From NCBI GenBank assembly GCA_021018995.1, contig CM037587.1, positions 61,602,104 to 61,666,103 on the forward strand: DNA of 64,000 nt, written 5' to 3'. Each line of letters begins with the position of its first letter. The stretch's first letter is position 1. The translations under genes were made by a program, and so were the position numbers. Below, piece by piece: positions 1 to 9,043 of the stretch. The stretch is from Chloranthus sessilifolius (taxonomy: Eukaryota; Streptophyta; Magnoliopsida; Chloranthales; Chloranthaceae). The notes below the pieces were generated by a model. That model saw nothing but the letters and a program-made list of their open reading frames with translations. It was not told the origin of the DNA and ran no database searches.

Positions 1-529
1 TGTTCTAACCCATCTATGGACTGTGGTTCCCCTATTGGATAGCCTGTGACCATTTGAGTGGATAGGTTATAGCCATAAGCGATTGGATCATGGCACAGGG
101 GTGAGTGGGATCCTTTCTCCTCTGTGGTGATAATGTAGCCATTGGATAGGACTTCTACAGCAGCAAATCTGAGGCTGAGTTATAAAACCCATCAGATCTG
201 TACCTAATAGCTTACTTCTCACCCTTTTTATATTTATTTTCTCACACTCCATCATGCTTCTCAACCATTTCTGTAGTTTAGGCATTAGGTTACCATAGGA
301 TTTAAACAATAGTGACCTTAAATCCCCTTCCATTTAGGATTGCCAGATCTGTAGTCAGATCTGGAGGGCCTAATAAAGATGGCTCCCTTGGAGCTTTAGA
401 CCATTTTCCCTATGGGACAAACTCTTACTTATTAAAACTTGCTTCAACAGGCCCTGTATCTTATAGGTCTTGATTTCTTTCAGATGTGCTGAATCCATCT
501 TTGTTTCTTTTCACACTGGAGAAATAACA
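1..529 (+). repeat. Truncated LTR, right end (Athila-like family B/C type)
   Basis: The sequence matches the 3' part of the B and C LTRs found elsewhere in the window, in sense orientation (compare 33480-33960, and the reverse strand of 21602-22200 and 57421-57990). Shared blocks include the runs around the Asp-type 'gatcatggcacaggggtgag' and 'ccctccatttaggattgccagatc' segments. It ends in ...ATAACA at 529, where the next bases return to chromovirus gag. The left part lies outside the window, so a solo LTR and the 3' LTR of a full element cannot be told apart. Confidence 0.8.
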
Positions 530-654
530 ACAACAACATCGCTGCCACCCTTGCCTCCTAGACCTCCAAGACTCTTCACTACCTCCAACCCTAAGACAAC
601 AAGAGTACCAAAAGCCCAATCAATGGCTTCTCACATAGCATTTGCTGCACCCTA

Positions 655-895
655 GATTTCGTGTGCAAAGTGTGGGAGACCACACAAAATCGAGGAGTGC
701 AAAAAATCTACCAGGGATGAAGGGTACCGCATCTGAGAGTGTGGGCAAATAGGGCACTGTATCTGAGAGTGCCCGGAGATGAAGGGTTTGCAACCACTAC
801 AGCGCCGAATCGAAGAGCTACGCGACCCACGATGTAGGGCCGGGCATATGCAGTCTCTGCACATGATGCCCAAGCCGGCATTGAGGTCATACAAG
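655..895 (+). pseudogene. Chromovirus gag tail with zinc knuckles (broken)
   Basis: Codons from 659 give S-C-A-K-C-G-R-P-H followed by an acidic stretch and Cys, a C-X2-C-X3-H-X4-C knuckle. A second knuckle of CGQxGH type follows near 735-775, with two TGA codons where Cys is expected. Nucleocapsid knuckles of this type bind the genomic RNA. The upstream gag (530-655) is low-complexity and frameshifted. The fragment runs into the first intron-like segment at 896. Confidence 0.65.
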
Positions 896-1015
896 GTATG
901 ATCTTTACTTGGATTGTCAATTTATTCTTTCGTATTTTAGATTAAGAAGGTGCAAAAATTATTATACTCTTTACTATAACTCGTCATACTAATTTTAAAT
1001 GTGTGTTTAATGTAG
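896..1015 (+). other. Putative spliceosomal intron 1 in the chromovirus (120 nt)
   Basis: The segment starts GTATG and ends TGTAG, is AT-rich, and has a branch-site-like TACTAAT at 987-993, about 23 nt from the acceptor. Removing it joins codons before it (...EVIQ-G) to codons after it (V-I-R-L-S) in one frame just upstream of the protease. Plant introns usually have this size, composition and branch-site spacing. Splicing itself is inferred. Confidence 0.6.
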
Positions 1016-1335
1016 GTGTCATCCGCCTGAGTAAATAAAATGATATGTGGCTACAAGGTCCTAGTGTTGATAGACCTGGGGTCTTCACACTCATTTATTA
1101 TGCCAACCCTTGCCAAGGAGATTGGCTACACACCTGAACCCCTAGATTTTGTCTTAGTTATCTCTACGCCAACAGGAAGTTCAATGAGTACGGATATAGT
1201 ATGCTGATCGGTCGTTATCACCATGGCACACCGCCAAACTATGGCTAATCTAATCCTGCTTAAAATGCAACAATTTGATGCTATACTCGGCATGGATTGG
1301 CTAACCAAATTGCGAGCCAAGGTAGATTACTTAGA
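1016..1335 (+). pseudogene. Chromovirus aspartic protease (broken)
   Basis: From about 1050 one frame reads VLVLIDLGSSHSF, the retropepsin active-site region (D-(S/L)-G-(A/S)-(S/T)-H-S-F in plant Ty3/gypsy elements), then MPTLAKEIGYTPEPLDF and a run resembling ILGMDWL near 1290. At least one frameshift lies between the intron acceptor and the active site. The enzyme would mature the gag-pol polyprotein. Confidence 0.7.
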
Positions 1336-1479
1336 GAAAATAGCCACTCTCTATCCCAAGAGGGAGAGGCCATTCATATTTATTGGCATTTGACCAACCG
1401 TTGTATCCTTTATATCAGCAATTTGAGTCGAACGACTGATCAGTAAGGGATGCCAAGGATACCTTGCCTTCATACAAGG

Positions 1480-2455
1480 ATGAAAGGATGAGAAGTTTGA
1501 CATTGCCAACATTCGGATCGCCTGCAAGTTTCCCGATGTATTCCCTGAGGAGTTACCGGGTTTATCGCCAGGAAGGGAAGTCAAATTTATAGTCGACTTA
1601 GCTCCAGGCACGGAACCAATGTCGAAGGCTCCATACCGAATGGCACTAGCCAAATTCAAAGAGTTAAAGGTGTAGTTGTAAGAGTTACTCGATAAGGGAT
1701 TCATTCGGCCTAGTGTGTCTCCATGGAGAGCACCAGTGTTGGTCGTCAAAAAGAGGGATGGTTCAATGCGATTATGCATAGATTACCGGTAGTTGAACAA
1801 GTTGACCATAAAGAACCGGTATTCACTCCCTAGAATAGATGACCTATTCGACTAGTTGTATGGAGTAAAATTCTTCTTTAAGATAGACCTACAATCAGGT
1901 TACCATCAAATGAAGGTGAGAGATGAAGATGTCCCAAAAACAGCCTTCTGCACAAGGTATGGCCATTACGAGTTCCTCGTAATGCCATTTGGGCTGACCA
2001 ACGCACCTGCATCCTTCATGGAGCTTATGAATTGGGTATTCAAGCCCCATGTAGAGTGATTCCTCATGATCTTTATAGATGATATACTCATCTATTCCAA
2101 GACGAAGGAAGAGCACAAGCAGCATCTGCTGTTAGCACTCCAGACACTTTGAGATCATCATTTATATGCAAAGTTTAGTAAATGTGATTTCTGGTCAGAG
2201 CAGGTGAGCTTTCTAGGACACATCATCTCATAATCAGGTGTAACAGTAGATCCATCCAAGGTTGAGGTTGTAGTAAATTGGGAACGGCCTAAGACTGTCA
2301 CCGAGATTCGTAGTTTTCTCGGACTCGCCGGCACTATCATAGATTTATGGAAGGATTCTCGAAGATTGATGGACCGCTCGCGCAACTCACTAGAAAGAAC
2401 ATCAAATTTGAGTGGATTGAAGCGTGTGAGAAGAGCTTTTAAGAGCATAGGAAAA
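1480..2455 (+). pseudogene. Chromovirus reverse transcriptase (broken)
   Basis: Recognisable blocks in order: a P-E-E-L-P-G-L-P-P-like start near 1535, K-I-D-L-(Q/R)-S-G-Y-H-Q near 1880, [12 protein letters not shown] near 1981, and the catalytic F-I-D-D-I-L-I-Y-S at about 2071-2097, followed by FLGHIIS near 2210 and FLGLAG near 2315. These are the RT palm motifs of Ty3/gypsy pol. A TGA just before FIDD, a TAG after MPFG... and other stops split the frame. It lies in series with RNase H downstream. Confidence 0.85.
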
Positions 2456-2459
2456 GATT

Positions 2460-2900
2460 GACGTCTGCACCCATGCTTACCATACCAGATGGCAACTAAG
2501 GATTTGTGGTATTGACTGATGCTTCTTACACAGTATTAGGCTGCGTATTGAACGAGCATGAAAAAATAGTAGCATATGGGCCAAGATAGCTGAAAGACAA
2601 TGAGAGAAATTATCCTACTCACGATCTAGAATTAGAAGCTGTTACCTTTACCTTGAAGACCTAGAGACACTACCTATATGGTGAAACATTCCAAATCTTC
2701 ATTGATCACAAAAGCCTGAAGTACCTCTTCACACAAAGAGACCTAAATCTGAGGCAGAGGAGATGGATGGAATCATTGAAAGCCTATGACTACTCAATAC
2801 AATACCATTCAGGGAACGCAAACGTGGTAGCTGATGCCTTAAGCCAGAAATCATCTGCTCTGCTGGCACACCTCGTGGCAAGAAATCACAGATGGCAGCT
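2460..2900 (+). pseudogene. Chromovirus RNase H (broken)
   Basis: The frame reads LTDASYTVLGCVL near 2510 (first catalytic Asp), then HDLELEAV (catalytic Glu) near 2622, and [12 protein letters not shown] near 2700 (third catalytic Asp), ending in a NVVADALS block at about 2821-2848. That order is the Ty3/gypsy RNase H which removes the RNA strand of the RNA-DNA hybrid. At least three TAG codons interrupt it. Confidence 0.85.
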
Positions 2901-3129
2901 ATTCGAAGACTTGGCCTCATGTGACACCACATTTGAGATGAAAGAATCATGAGCTCCGGTAGCTAGCATTAAGATCCAATCAACACTCTTCGAAAGGATT
3001 AGAGAACTTCAAGCATCAAATGTAGAAATCATGGCAATCAAACATGGAGTGCTCAGCGGAATTCACCTGGACTTCTCGATAAAGGACAATGGGTCCTTGG
3101 CGTTTAGGGGATGGGTATGAGTACCAACT

Positions 3130-3991
3130 GATGATGAGCTGAGGCATGAAGTGTTAGAAGGAGACCATAAGTCTATGTACACCATATATCTAGGCAGCAC
3201 CAAAATGTACCAGGATCTGAAAAAGAATTTTTGGTGGAAAGGAATGAAGAGAAATATCGCAGAGCACGTTGTAAAATATTTAGTATGCTAACAAGTCAAG
3301 GTCGACCATCAACACCCAACATGCCTACTGCAGCCACTATCGATTCCTGAGTGGAAATGGGAGAACATTTCCATGGACTTTAAACATGGGCTGTCTAGAA
3401 CATAGAAGGGTTACAATGCAATTTGGGTTGTTGCCGACCGTTTAACCAAATCAGCTCACTTTCTATCTTATAGCACGAGGTATGCGGCTGCTAAAATTGT
3501 AGAAATATATTTGAGGGAGACAGTTCGATTACATGGCATTCCCTCCAGCAATGTATCAGATCGGGATCCACTCTATACATCTATATTTTGGCAGAGTTTC
3601 TAGGAGGGGATGGGTTCCAAGTTAGAATTTAGCTCAACATTCCAACCTAAGTCTATGGGCAAACAGAGAGGGTGAATCAAGTGATCGAAGATATGCTGAG
3701 AGCCTATATGCAAGATTTCCAAGATCATGGGACAAACACTTGCCCTCAATCGAACTCGCATATAACAATAGTTTTCAAGCAAGTATCGGTATGGCTCCGT
3801 TCGAAGCACTCTACGATTGCCAATGTATATCTCCACTTCACTGGGAAGATGTTGGGGAGTGTGTGCTGTTGAGCCCGGAGTTAATCGAAAGCACGAATGA
3901 GACAGTTTGAGTCATTCGTGAACGGTTAAAGGTTGTTCAAAGTTGGTAGAAAAGTTATGCCGACCTCAAGAGGACCAACGATGACTTTTAG
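3130..3991 (+). pseudogene. Chromovirus integrase, zinc-binding and catalytic core (broken)
   Basis: After an HHCC-like region (H at about 3168, Cys near 3290) comes W-E-N-I-S-M-D-F with the first catalytic Asp near 3375, VSDRDPLYTS with the second near 3550-3580, and G-Q-T-E-R-V-N with the catalytic Glu near 3660-3680. This is the D,D-35-E core of Ty3/gypsy integrases. Several stops and frameshifts (for example near 3600, 3730 and 3870) break it. The last codons before the second intron read ...K-R-T-N-D-D-F. Confidence 0.85.
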
Positions 3992-4062
3992 GTAGATTGA
4001 ATATTGAGTGTGTAAAATTATCACTTCACCGCGTATGGTACTAACACTCACATTATTTTCAG
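3992..4062 (+). other. Putative spliceosomal intron 2 in the integrase (71 nt)
   Basis: It begins GTAGAT directly after a TTT-(C/T)AG codon pair and ends ATTATTTTCAG, with a perfect plant/yeast-type branch site TACTAAC at 4039-4045, 18 nt before the acceptor, and a pyrimidine-rich tail. Removing it joins ...D-D-F-(Q) to L-G-D-H-V-F-L-K, the normal continuity of the chromovirus integrase C-terminal domain. The position is therefore exact at codon level; use as an intron is inferred. Confidence 0.7.
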
Positions 4063-4414
4063 TTGGGGGATCACGTGTTCCTAAAAATCTCGCCAACAAA
4101 GGGGATCATGCATTTCGAAAATCGCAGAAAATTAAGTCCTTGCTACATTAAACCATTTCAGATCTTAGGCCGTGTTGGCGAAGTAACATATCGACTTGCC
4201 TTGCCGCCACAACTGTCAAGCGTACATGGTGTCTTTCATGTGTCAATGTTACGTAAGTACATACATGACCCGACACACATATTAGACTACTCACTGATCA
4301 AAGTCTAAAAGGACTTAACGCTGCCTGAAGAGCCAGTTAAGATATTGGATCGTAAAGAACAAGTGTTGAGGACAAAGTGCATCCCTCTGGTGCTAGTGCA
4401 ATGGCATAACCACT
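4063..4414 (+). pseudogene. Chromovirus integrase C-terminus and first half of chromodomain
   Basis: The frame 4063-4308 reads GDHVFLKISPTKG, then SPCYIKPF (a GPF/GPY-type module), then VFHVSMLRKY, typical of Ty3/gypsy integrase tails. After a TAA at 4306-4308 the same frame continues with E-E-P-V-K-I-L-D-R-K-E and L-V-L-V-Q-W-H-N-H, the opening of a chromodomain, which in chromoviruses steers integration to marked chromatin. It stops at the A-composite insertion (4415); the remaining codons are at 34844-34929. Confidence 0.85.
4410..4414. repeat. Left target-site duplication CCACT of the A composite
   Basis: CCACT here directly precedes the LTR start TGTTAATC at 4415. The same five bases follow the outer LTR end at 34839-34843. 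Removing one copy and everything between restores the chromodomain reading frame, which confirms this as the true duplication. Confidence 0.95.
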
Positions 4415-6332
4415 TGTTAATCTTTGAAAAGTATCACTTTTCACCCTCTAACATGAGCTTTGATAGACCTATGAGTGGACTAATAAATGCTTGTTGAGTA
4501 TGTCTTGTAGATAGCAGTAAAAGGCAGTCATAGTGCAGAAATCCATCTCTCAGCAGACCCAACAATGGCCCACTTAGGGCATGCAGCAATAGCAAAGCAG
4601 CTTTGAAGGAGTGAAAATAGGCTGAAAATAACTTGTCAAGAGGTTACTGGAACCTGTCGATAGGATCTGAAGGCTGAAAAAAATGAAGAAGTCATGAGGA
4701 TTGGAGTATTCGATAGGATCCAGAACCTATCGCGCAGTGGGAATAAAAAAGGGAGCATCCTATCCAATGGTTGCCTGAGCTCGATGAGAACCTATCGAGA
4801 AGTCTGGAACCTATTGATAGGAGCTAGAAGCAAACCTATCAAAATTTATTGTGTAGAGATCAACCTATCGAAAGGATTCCCTAACCTGTCGAACACACCA
4901 AATGAAGGTTGTGGATGCTGGAGCTCTATTCTGAGGAGCAACCTATCGGAACCTATCAAAAGGATCCTGAATCTTAGCAAAAGGAATAAAAAGCCTATTT
5001 GAAACTTGTCGAAAACTTGAAGAACCTATCAAAATTGACTGAAGGACTTCTAAGAAAAGCTATTGTGCACACGCTGCAAGTTGGTGACCTGCTGCACACA
5101 ATCCCAGGCACTCTGGTGACTTGCATGAAGTTTCTGGAAGTGCCCTGGAAAACCCTAACTTACCCACATGCTCTCTCCCAACTCTAACTAACTGAGAGAG
5201 CCTTCTAGAAGGGGAATAAAAGAGGGAATAATAGAATTATTCCAGCTGAGATGTGATCGGCGAAAAAAATAGATCTGAGGCTGAAGGGGAGAGCTATATA
5301 AGGAGGGAAGCTACCAGAAAAAGGGGGGATAAATTCTCGAGATAAGTGCTTGCATCGAAATTCTCTATTCTTTTGTTTTGCCCAACTATGGTTGGCTAAT
5401 TTCATTGGAGCAGTAAGGAGTGAGGTTGGATCTGTAATTGGGGAGAGTTGAGAGTGTTATTAAGGGTCAGATAAGGCACAAACTATAAATCTAAGAGCAT
5501 TTCATTGTATAGTGAGTTTATTTCAATGCAATGCTAGTTTTATTATTTTAATTAGATCCATAGTTCATCTGGTTTCATTTGGTGCTCGATCGGATTTGTG
5601 TAGATGGGATTCAGCTCACCCACTTAACTAGTAGACCTCTTGGATACCATTTGATCTCCTTAGGTCTGATATTCTTGTAATTGCCTATGTCTGTGGCCTG
5701 GCAGTTGTAGCATTTGTAGTGATTATAATGTTCTGATGGAAACCTTAGAATGGGGCGAATCTATTGGATGATTTGTGACCATTGAAGTGGACGGATCATA
5801 GCCTTAAGATCAATCTAAATCTCTTGCTTAGATCTGATCCTTTTACCCTGCAGCTGTGCTTATAGCCAGATGAGGGACTGATGCACTCTGAATTCTTTGT
5901 GGCACTGTCAGCTCAATCCAATTGTAGTAAAACCAAACTCCAAGTTGTTTCTCTCTATTTTTTATTTCCAATTTCACCAAATATTCCCCTCACTTGAAAG
6001 ATCTGAACTCTAGATTTAATCTCAATTCATTTATTCATTTAATTGTGTTTCTGTAGTTTAGTTTTAAGTGACAATCCCTTAAAACCTCTCCTCTCTCTTT
6101 TGCTATTTTAGTATTAGGTAGGGTGCCAGATTTGCCTTAGATCTGGTGATTTACTTAATTGTTACCTCACATTTCCCTGTGGAGATACCCTTACTTACCC
6201 TTTAAAACTTAGTACAACAGGCCCTAAATACTTGCAGATCTGTTTGTTTGCTTGCCTTGGTGTGTGCAACTAATATATCCTTTAAGTGTGTGATTTTAAA
6301 TCTCTTTTTGAACACCTGGTAAGAAGCCAACA
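4415..6332 (+). repeat. LTR1 of family A (1918 bp)
   Basis: It starts TGTTAATC and ends ...AAGCCAACA, followed by spacer AGTTTT and a tRNA-Asp primer-binding site. A TATA box (TATATAAG) lies at 5295-5302 and a telobox (AACCCTAA) just upstream near 5150. The region about 4660-5040 is packed with the motif CCTATCGA(T/A)AGG and its variants. The same LTR occurs reversed at 6935-8855 and 30418-34838; length agrees to within a few bases once the solo LTR is removed from the latter. Confidence 0.95.
5295..5302 (+). promoter_or_regulatory. TATA box of LTR1
   Basis: TATATAAG sits in a GC-richer setting and is kept in all three family A LTRs (reverse strand at 7964-7971 and 31445-31452). The equivalent box in families B, C and D lies at a similar relative position, so this is the likely core promoter of the element's genomic RNA. 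Confidence 0.65.
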
Positions 6333-6338
6333 AGTTTT

Positions 6339-6356
6339 TGGCACCGCTGCTGGGGA
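6339..6356 (+). promoter_or_regulatory. Primer-binding site for tRNA-Asp (LTR1 copy)
   Basis: TGGCACCGCTGCTGGGGA differs at few positions from the exact complement of plant tRNA-Asp 3' end seen at 21578-21595 in element C. It lies six bases (AGTTTT) after the LTR end, the same spacing as in families B and C. Primes minus-strand DNA synthesis. Confidence 0.85.
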
Positions 6357-6670
6357 TCTGTGTGCTTAAAATTGGTAGATCTAAGTTTGTTTTTGTATAA
6401 ATTGTAGATCTGTAATAGACTATTTAGTTTTTCACTAACTGCTTTTGAAATTTTTTGTTGTTTTGGAGTAGTTTTTGTTATTTTTAACAGATTGGAAGCT
6501 GTGTCTAAGGAGAAGCATTATGCTAGAGGTTGTGTTAAAGTTTGCATCCCTCTACTCCTTTTTTTTTCTGATATATGTGGATTTGTAGATGTATTAGTTA
6601 ATTGTGTTGTTCCTGATTGTTGTGTCAAATTTGCTCTGCATCTTGTGTGCATCAAGATTGTTAGTAGTGT
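6357..6670 (+). other. Leader between primer-binding site and gag, family A stub
   Basis: This stretch of roughly 310 bases is T-rich and non-coding. Its counterpart on the other strand lies at about 30100-30393 beside LTR3. I see no gene in it; the small frame 6492-6713 shows no retroelement similarity and overlaps the gag start. Confidence 0.7.
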
Positions 6671-6925
6671 ATGTTTGGAAGGAGAATTCTCAATCCTCAG
6701 ATTGTTCCATTAAATTCAGAGGTTGAAAGAATTCTTAGGTCTAAACAAATCTCACCCACATCTGCTGCATCTGAATATGCTGAAATGGGTGAGCAACCTA
6801 GAACCTTGAAGGAATTCAATGCACCAGGGGATTACAATTCCCCCTTTTGCATTCAATTCCCTACTGTTCAAGGGAACTATGAGATCAAGTCTTCCATAAT
6901 CCAAATGCCACCCTCATTCCATAAT
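6671..6925 (+). pseudogene. Gag N-terminus, family A, cut at the head-to-head junction
   Basis: The frame opens M-F-G-R-R-I-L-N-P-Q, matching the MLGRRSLSP start of gag in elements B and C, and continues through GEQPRTLKEFNAPGDYNSP and GNYEIKSSIIQMPPSFH. That last block is the same as in the gag of the - strand copy (29713-29958). Coding ends at about 6922, where the sequence switches to the inverted U5 end of LTR2. Only about 85 of some 450 gag residues remain. Confidence 0.85.
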
Positions 6926-6934
6926 CCAAAAACT
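6917..6934. other. Head-to-head junction: gag fragment joined to spacer and primer-site remnant of LTR2
   Basis: Bases 6926-6934 are CCAAAAACT, the reverse complement of the six-base spacer AGTTTT plus the first three primer-site bases TGG. They directly abut the U5 end of LTR2. The string TTCCATAATCCAAA occurs at 6892-6905 and again at 6917-6930, so the junction contains a short copy of nearby gag sequence, as seen when broken ends are joined with templated filler. Confidence 0.7.
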
Positions 6935-8855
6935 TGTTGGCTTCGTGCCATGTGTTCAAAAAGAGGTTTAAAATCATACAATGAAAGGATCTATTGGTTG
7001 CACACACCAAGGCAAGCAGACAATCAGACTTGCAAGTATTCAGGGCCTGTTGTAGCATGTTTTAAAGGGTAAGTAAGGGTATGTCCATAAGGAAATGTGA
7101 GCGAAAAATTAAGTAAATCTTCAGATCTAAGGCAGATCTGGTGCCCTACCTAATAATAAATAGCAAAAGAGAGAGGAGAGGTTTTAGGGGGTTGTCACTT
7201 TAAACTAAACTACAGAAAAACAATTAAATGCATAAAGGAATTGAGAATAAATCCAGAGTTCAGATCCTGCAAGGGAGGGGAATATTTGGTGAAATTGGAA
7301 ACAGAAATTTGAGAGAAACAACTTGGAGTTTGGTCTTACTGCAATTGGATTGAGCTGACAGTGTCACAAAGAATTCAGAGTGCATCAGTCCCTCATCTGG
7401 CTATAAGCACAGCTGCAGGGTAAAAGGATCTGATCTAAGCCAGAGATTTGGATTGATCTTAAGGTTATGATCCGTCCACTTCAATGGTCACAGGTCATCC
7501 AATAGATTCACCCCATTCTCAGGTTTCCATCAAAACATTATAATCACTACAAATGCTGCAACTGCCAGGCCACAGACACAGGCAAATGTTGGAATATCAG
7601 ACCTAGGGAGATCAAATGGTATCTAAGAGGTCTACCAGTTAAGTGGGTGAGCTGAATCCCATCTACGCAAATCTGATCGAGCACCAAATGAAACCAAATG
7701 AACTATAGATCTAATTAAAACAATAAAACCAGCATTGCATTGAAACAAACTCACTATACAATGAAATGCTCTCACATTTATAGTTTGTGCATTATCTGAC
7801 CCTCAATAACACTCTCAACTCTCCCCAATTACAGATCCAACATCACTCCTTGCTGCTCCAAAGAAATTAGCCAACCATAGTTTGGCATAAAGGAAGAATA
7901 GAGAATTTTTATGCAAGCTCTGATCTCGAGAATTGATCCCCCCTTTTTTTGGCAGCTTCCCTCCTTATATAGCTCTCCCTTTCAGCCTCAGATCTATTTT
8001 TCCCACCAATCACAACTCAGCTAGAATAATTCTATTATTCCCTCTTTTATTCCCCTTTTAGAAGGCTCTCTCAGTTAGTTAGAGTTGGGGGAGAGCACAT
8101 GGGTCGGTTAGGGTTTCCCAAGGCACTTCTTGAAACTTTGTGCCAGTCACTAGAGTGCCTCGGATTGCATGCAGCAGGTCACCAACTTGCAGCGTGTGCA
8201 CAACAGCTTTTCTGAGAAGTCCTTCAGTCGATTTCAATAGGTTCTTGAAGCTTTTGACAGGTTCTAAATAGGCCTTTTAGTCCTTTCGCTAGGATTAAGG
8301 ATCCTTTTGATAGGTTCCGATAGGTTGCTCCTGAGAATAGAGCTCCAGCATCATCAGCTTTCATTTGATGTGTTCGACAGGTTGTGGAATCCTTTCGATA
8401 GGTTGATCTCTGCGTAATAAATTTCGATAGGTTTGCTTCTAGCTCCTATCGACAGGTTCTAGACTTCTCGATAGGTTTTCTTCGAGCTCAGGCAACCATT
8501 CAATAGGATGCTCCCTTTTTGTTTCCGACTGAGTGATAGGTTCTGGATCTTATCGAATACTCCCATCCTCACGACTTATTCCTTTTTTTCAGCCTTCAGA
8601 TCCTATCGATAGGTTCCAGTAACCTCACGACAGGTTGTTTTAAGCTTGTTTTCACTCCTTAAGCTGCTTTACTATTGTTGCATGCCCTAAGTGGGCAATT
8701 GTTGGGTCTGAACTGCACTGAGAGATAGATTTCTGCACTATGACTGCCTTTTACTGCTATCTACAAGACATACTCAACAATAATTTATTAGTTCACTCAT
8801 TGTCTATCAAAGCTCATGTTAAGGGGTGAAAAGTGGTACTTTTCAGAGATTAACA
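6935..8855 (-). repeat. LTR2 of family A (1921 bp)
   Basis: Reverse of LTR1: begins TGTTGGCTTC on the + strand and ends ...GAGATTAACA at 8855. It is flanked on the U3 side (8856 on) by a polypurine tract and on the U5 side by a spacer remnant. It acts as the 3' LTR of the - strand element. TATA box at 7964-7971; the CCTATCGA array is at about 8225-8640. Confidence 0.95.
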
Positions 8856-9043
8856 TTCCCCCATACCTAAGCTTTGCTAGTCCCTGAGCAAAGGAAGAAT
8901 AAAGAAAACTAAAATGCCACTTTTGTAGGGAGCATAAATGCATTTAGCATATGCATCAAGCCTTTTAAACCCCTAGGTGATCCCTAGTGGAGGAGTGAAG
9001 TCTCCTGAGGGTTTTCAGTGAAGGTACCCACAAACTTCTCCAA
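8856..9043 (-). promoter_or_regulatory. Polypurine tract and conserved stem-loop module, family A
   Basis: Reading on the - strand toward the LTR: AGGAG/CTCCT stem (about 8989-9004), CTAGG/CCTAG stem (about 8971-8985), hairpin I at 8938-8956 (ATGCAT, loop ATGCTAA, ATGCAT), hairpin II at 8872-8893 (CTTTGCT, 8-nt loop, AGCAAAG), then the purine tract TAGGTATGGGGGAA touching the LTR. The purine tract primes plus-strand DNA. The hairpins recur at the same place in B, C and D; their function is not known to me. Confidence 0.8.

Larger units (their letters stand above)
530..4414 (+). mobile_element. Chromovirus-type Ty3/gypsy element (Tekay/Del-like), left portion, degenerate
   Basis: Domains follow the Ty3/gypsy order on the + strand: CCHC zinc knuckle, aspartic protease, reverse transcriptase, RNase H, integrase, then a C-terminal chromodomain. 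Many in-frame stops (often CAG or CGA turned to TAG or TGA) and a few frameshifts show it is dead. The 5' LTR and gag start are not in the window; an LTR occupies 1-529. The coding sequence is cut at 4414 inside the chromodomain and resumes at 34844. The chromodomain places it among chromoviruses; the Tekay/Del assignment rests on remembered resemblance of the integrase tail and is less sure. Confidence 0.85.

Noticed and set aside
4660..5040. Repeated CCTATCGA words as a CRISPR-like or satellite array
   Set aside because: Spacing is irregular, units are short and variable, and the cluster is confined to LTRs and one spacer of a plant retrotransposon.
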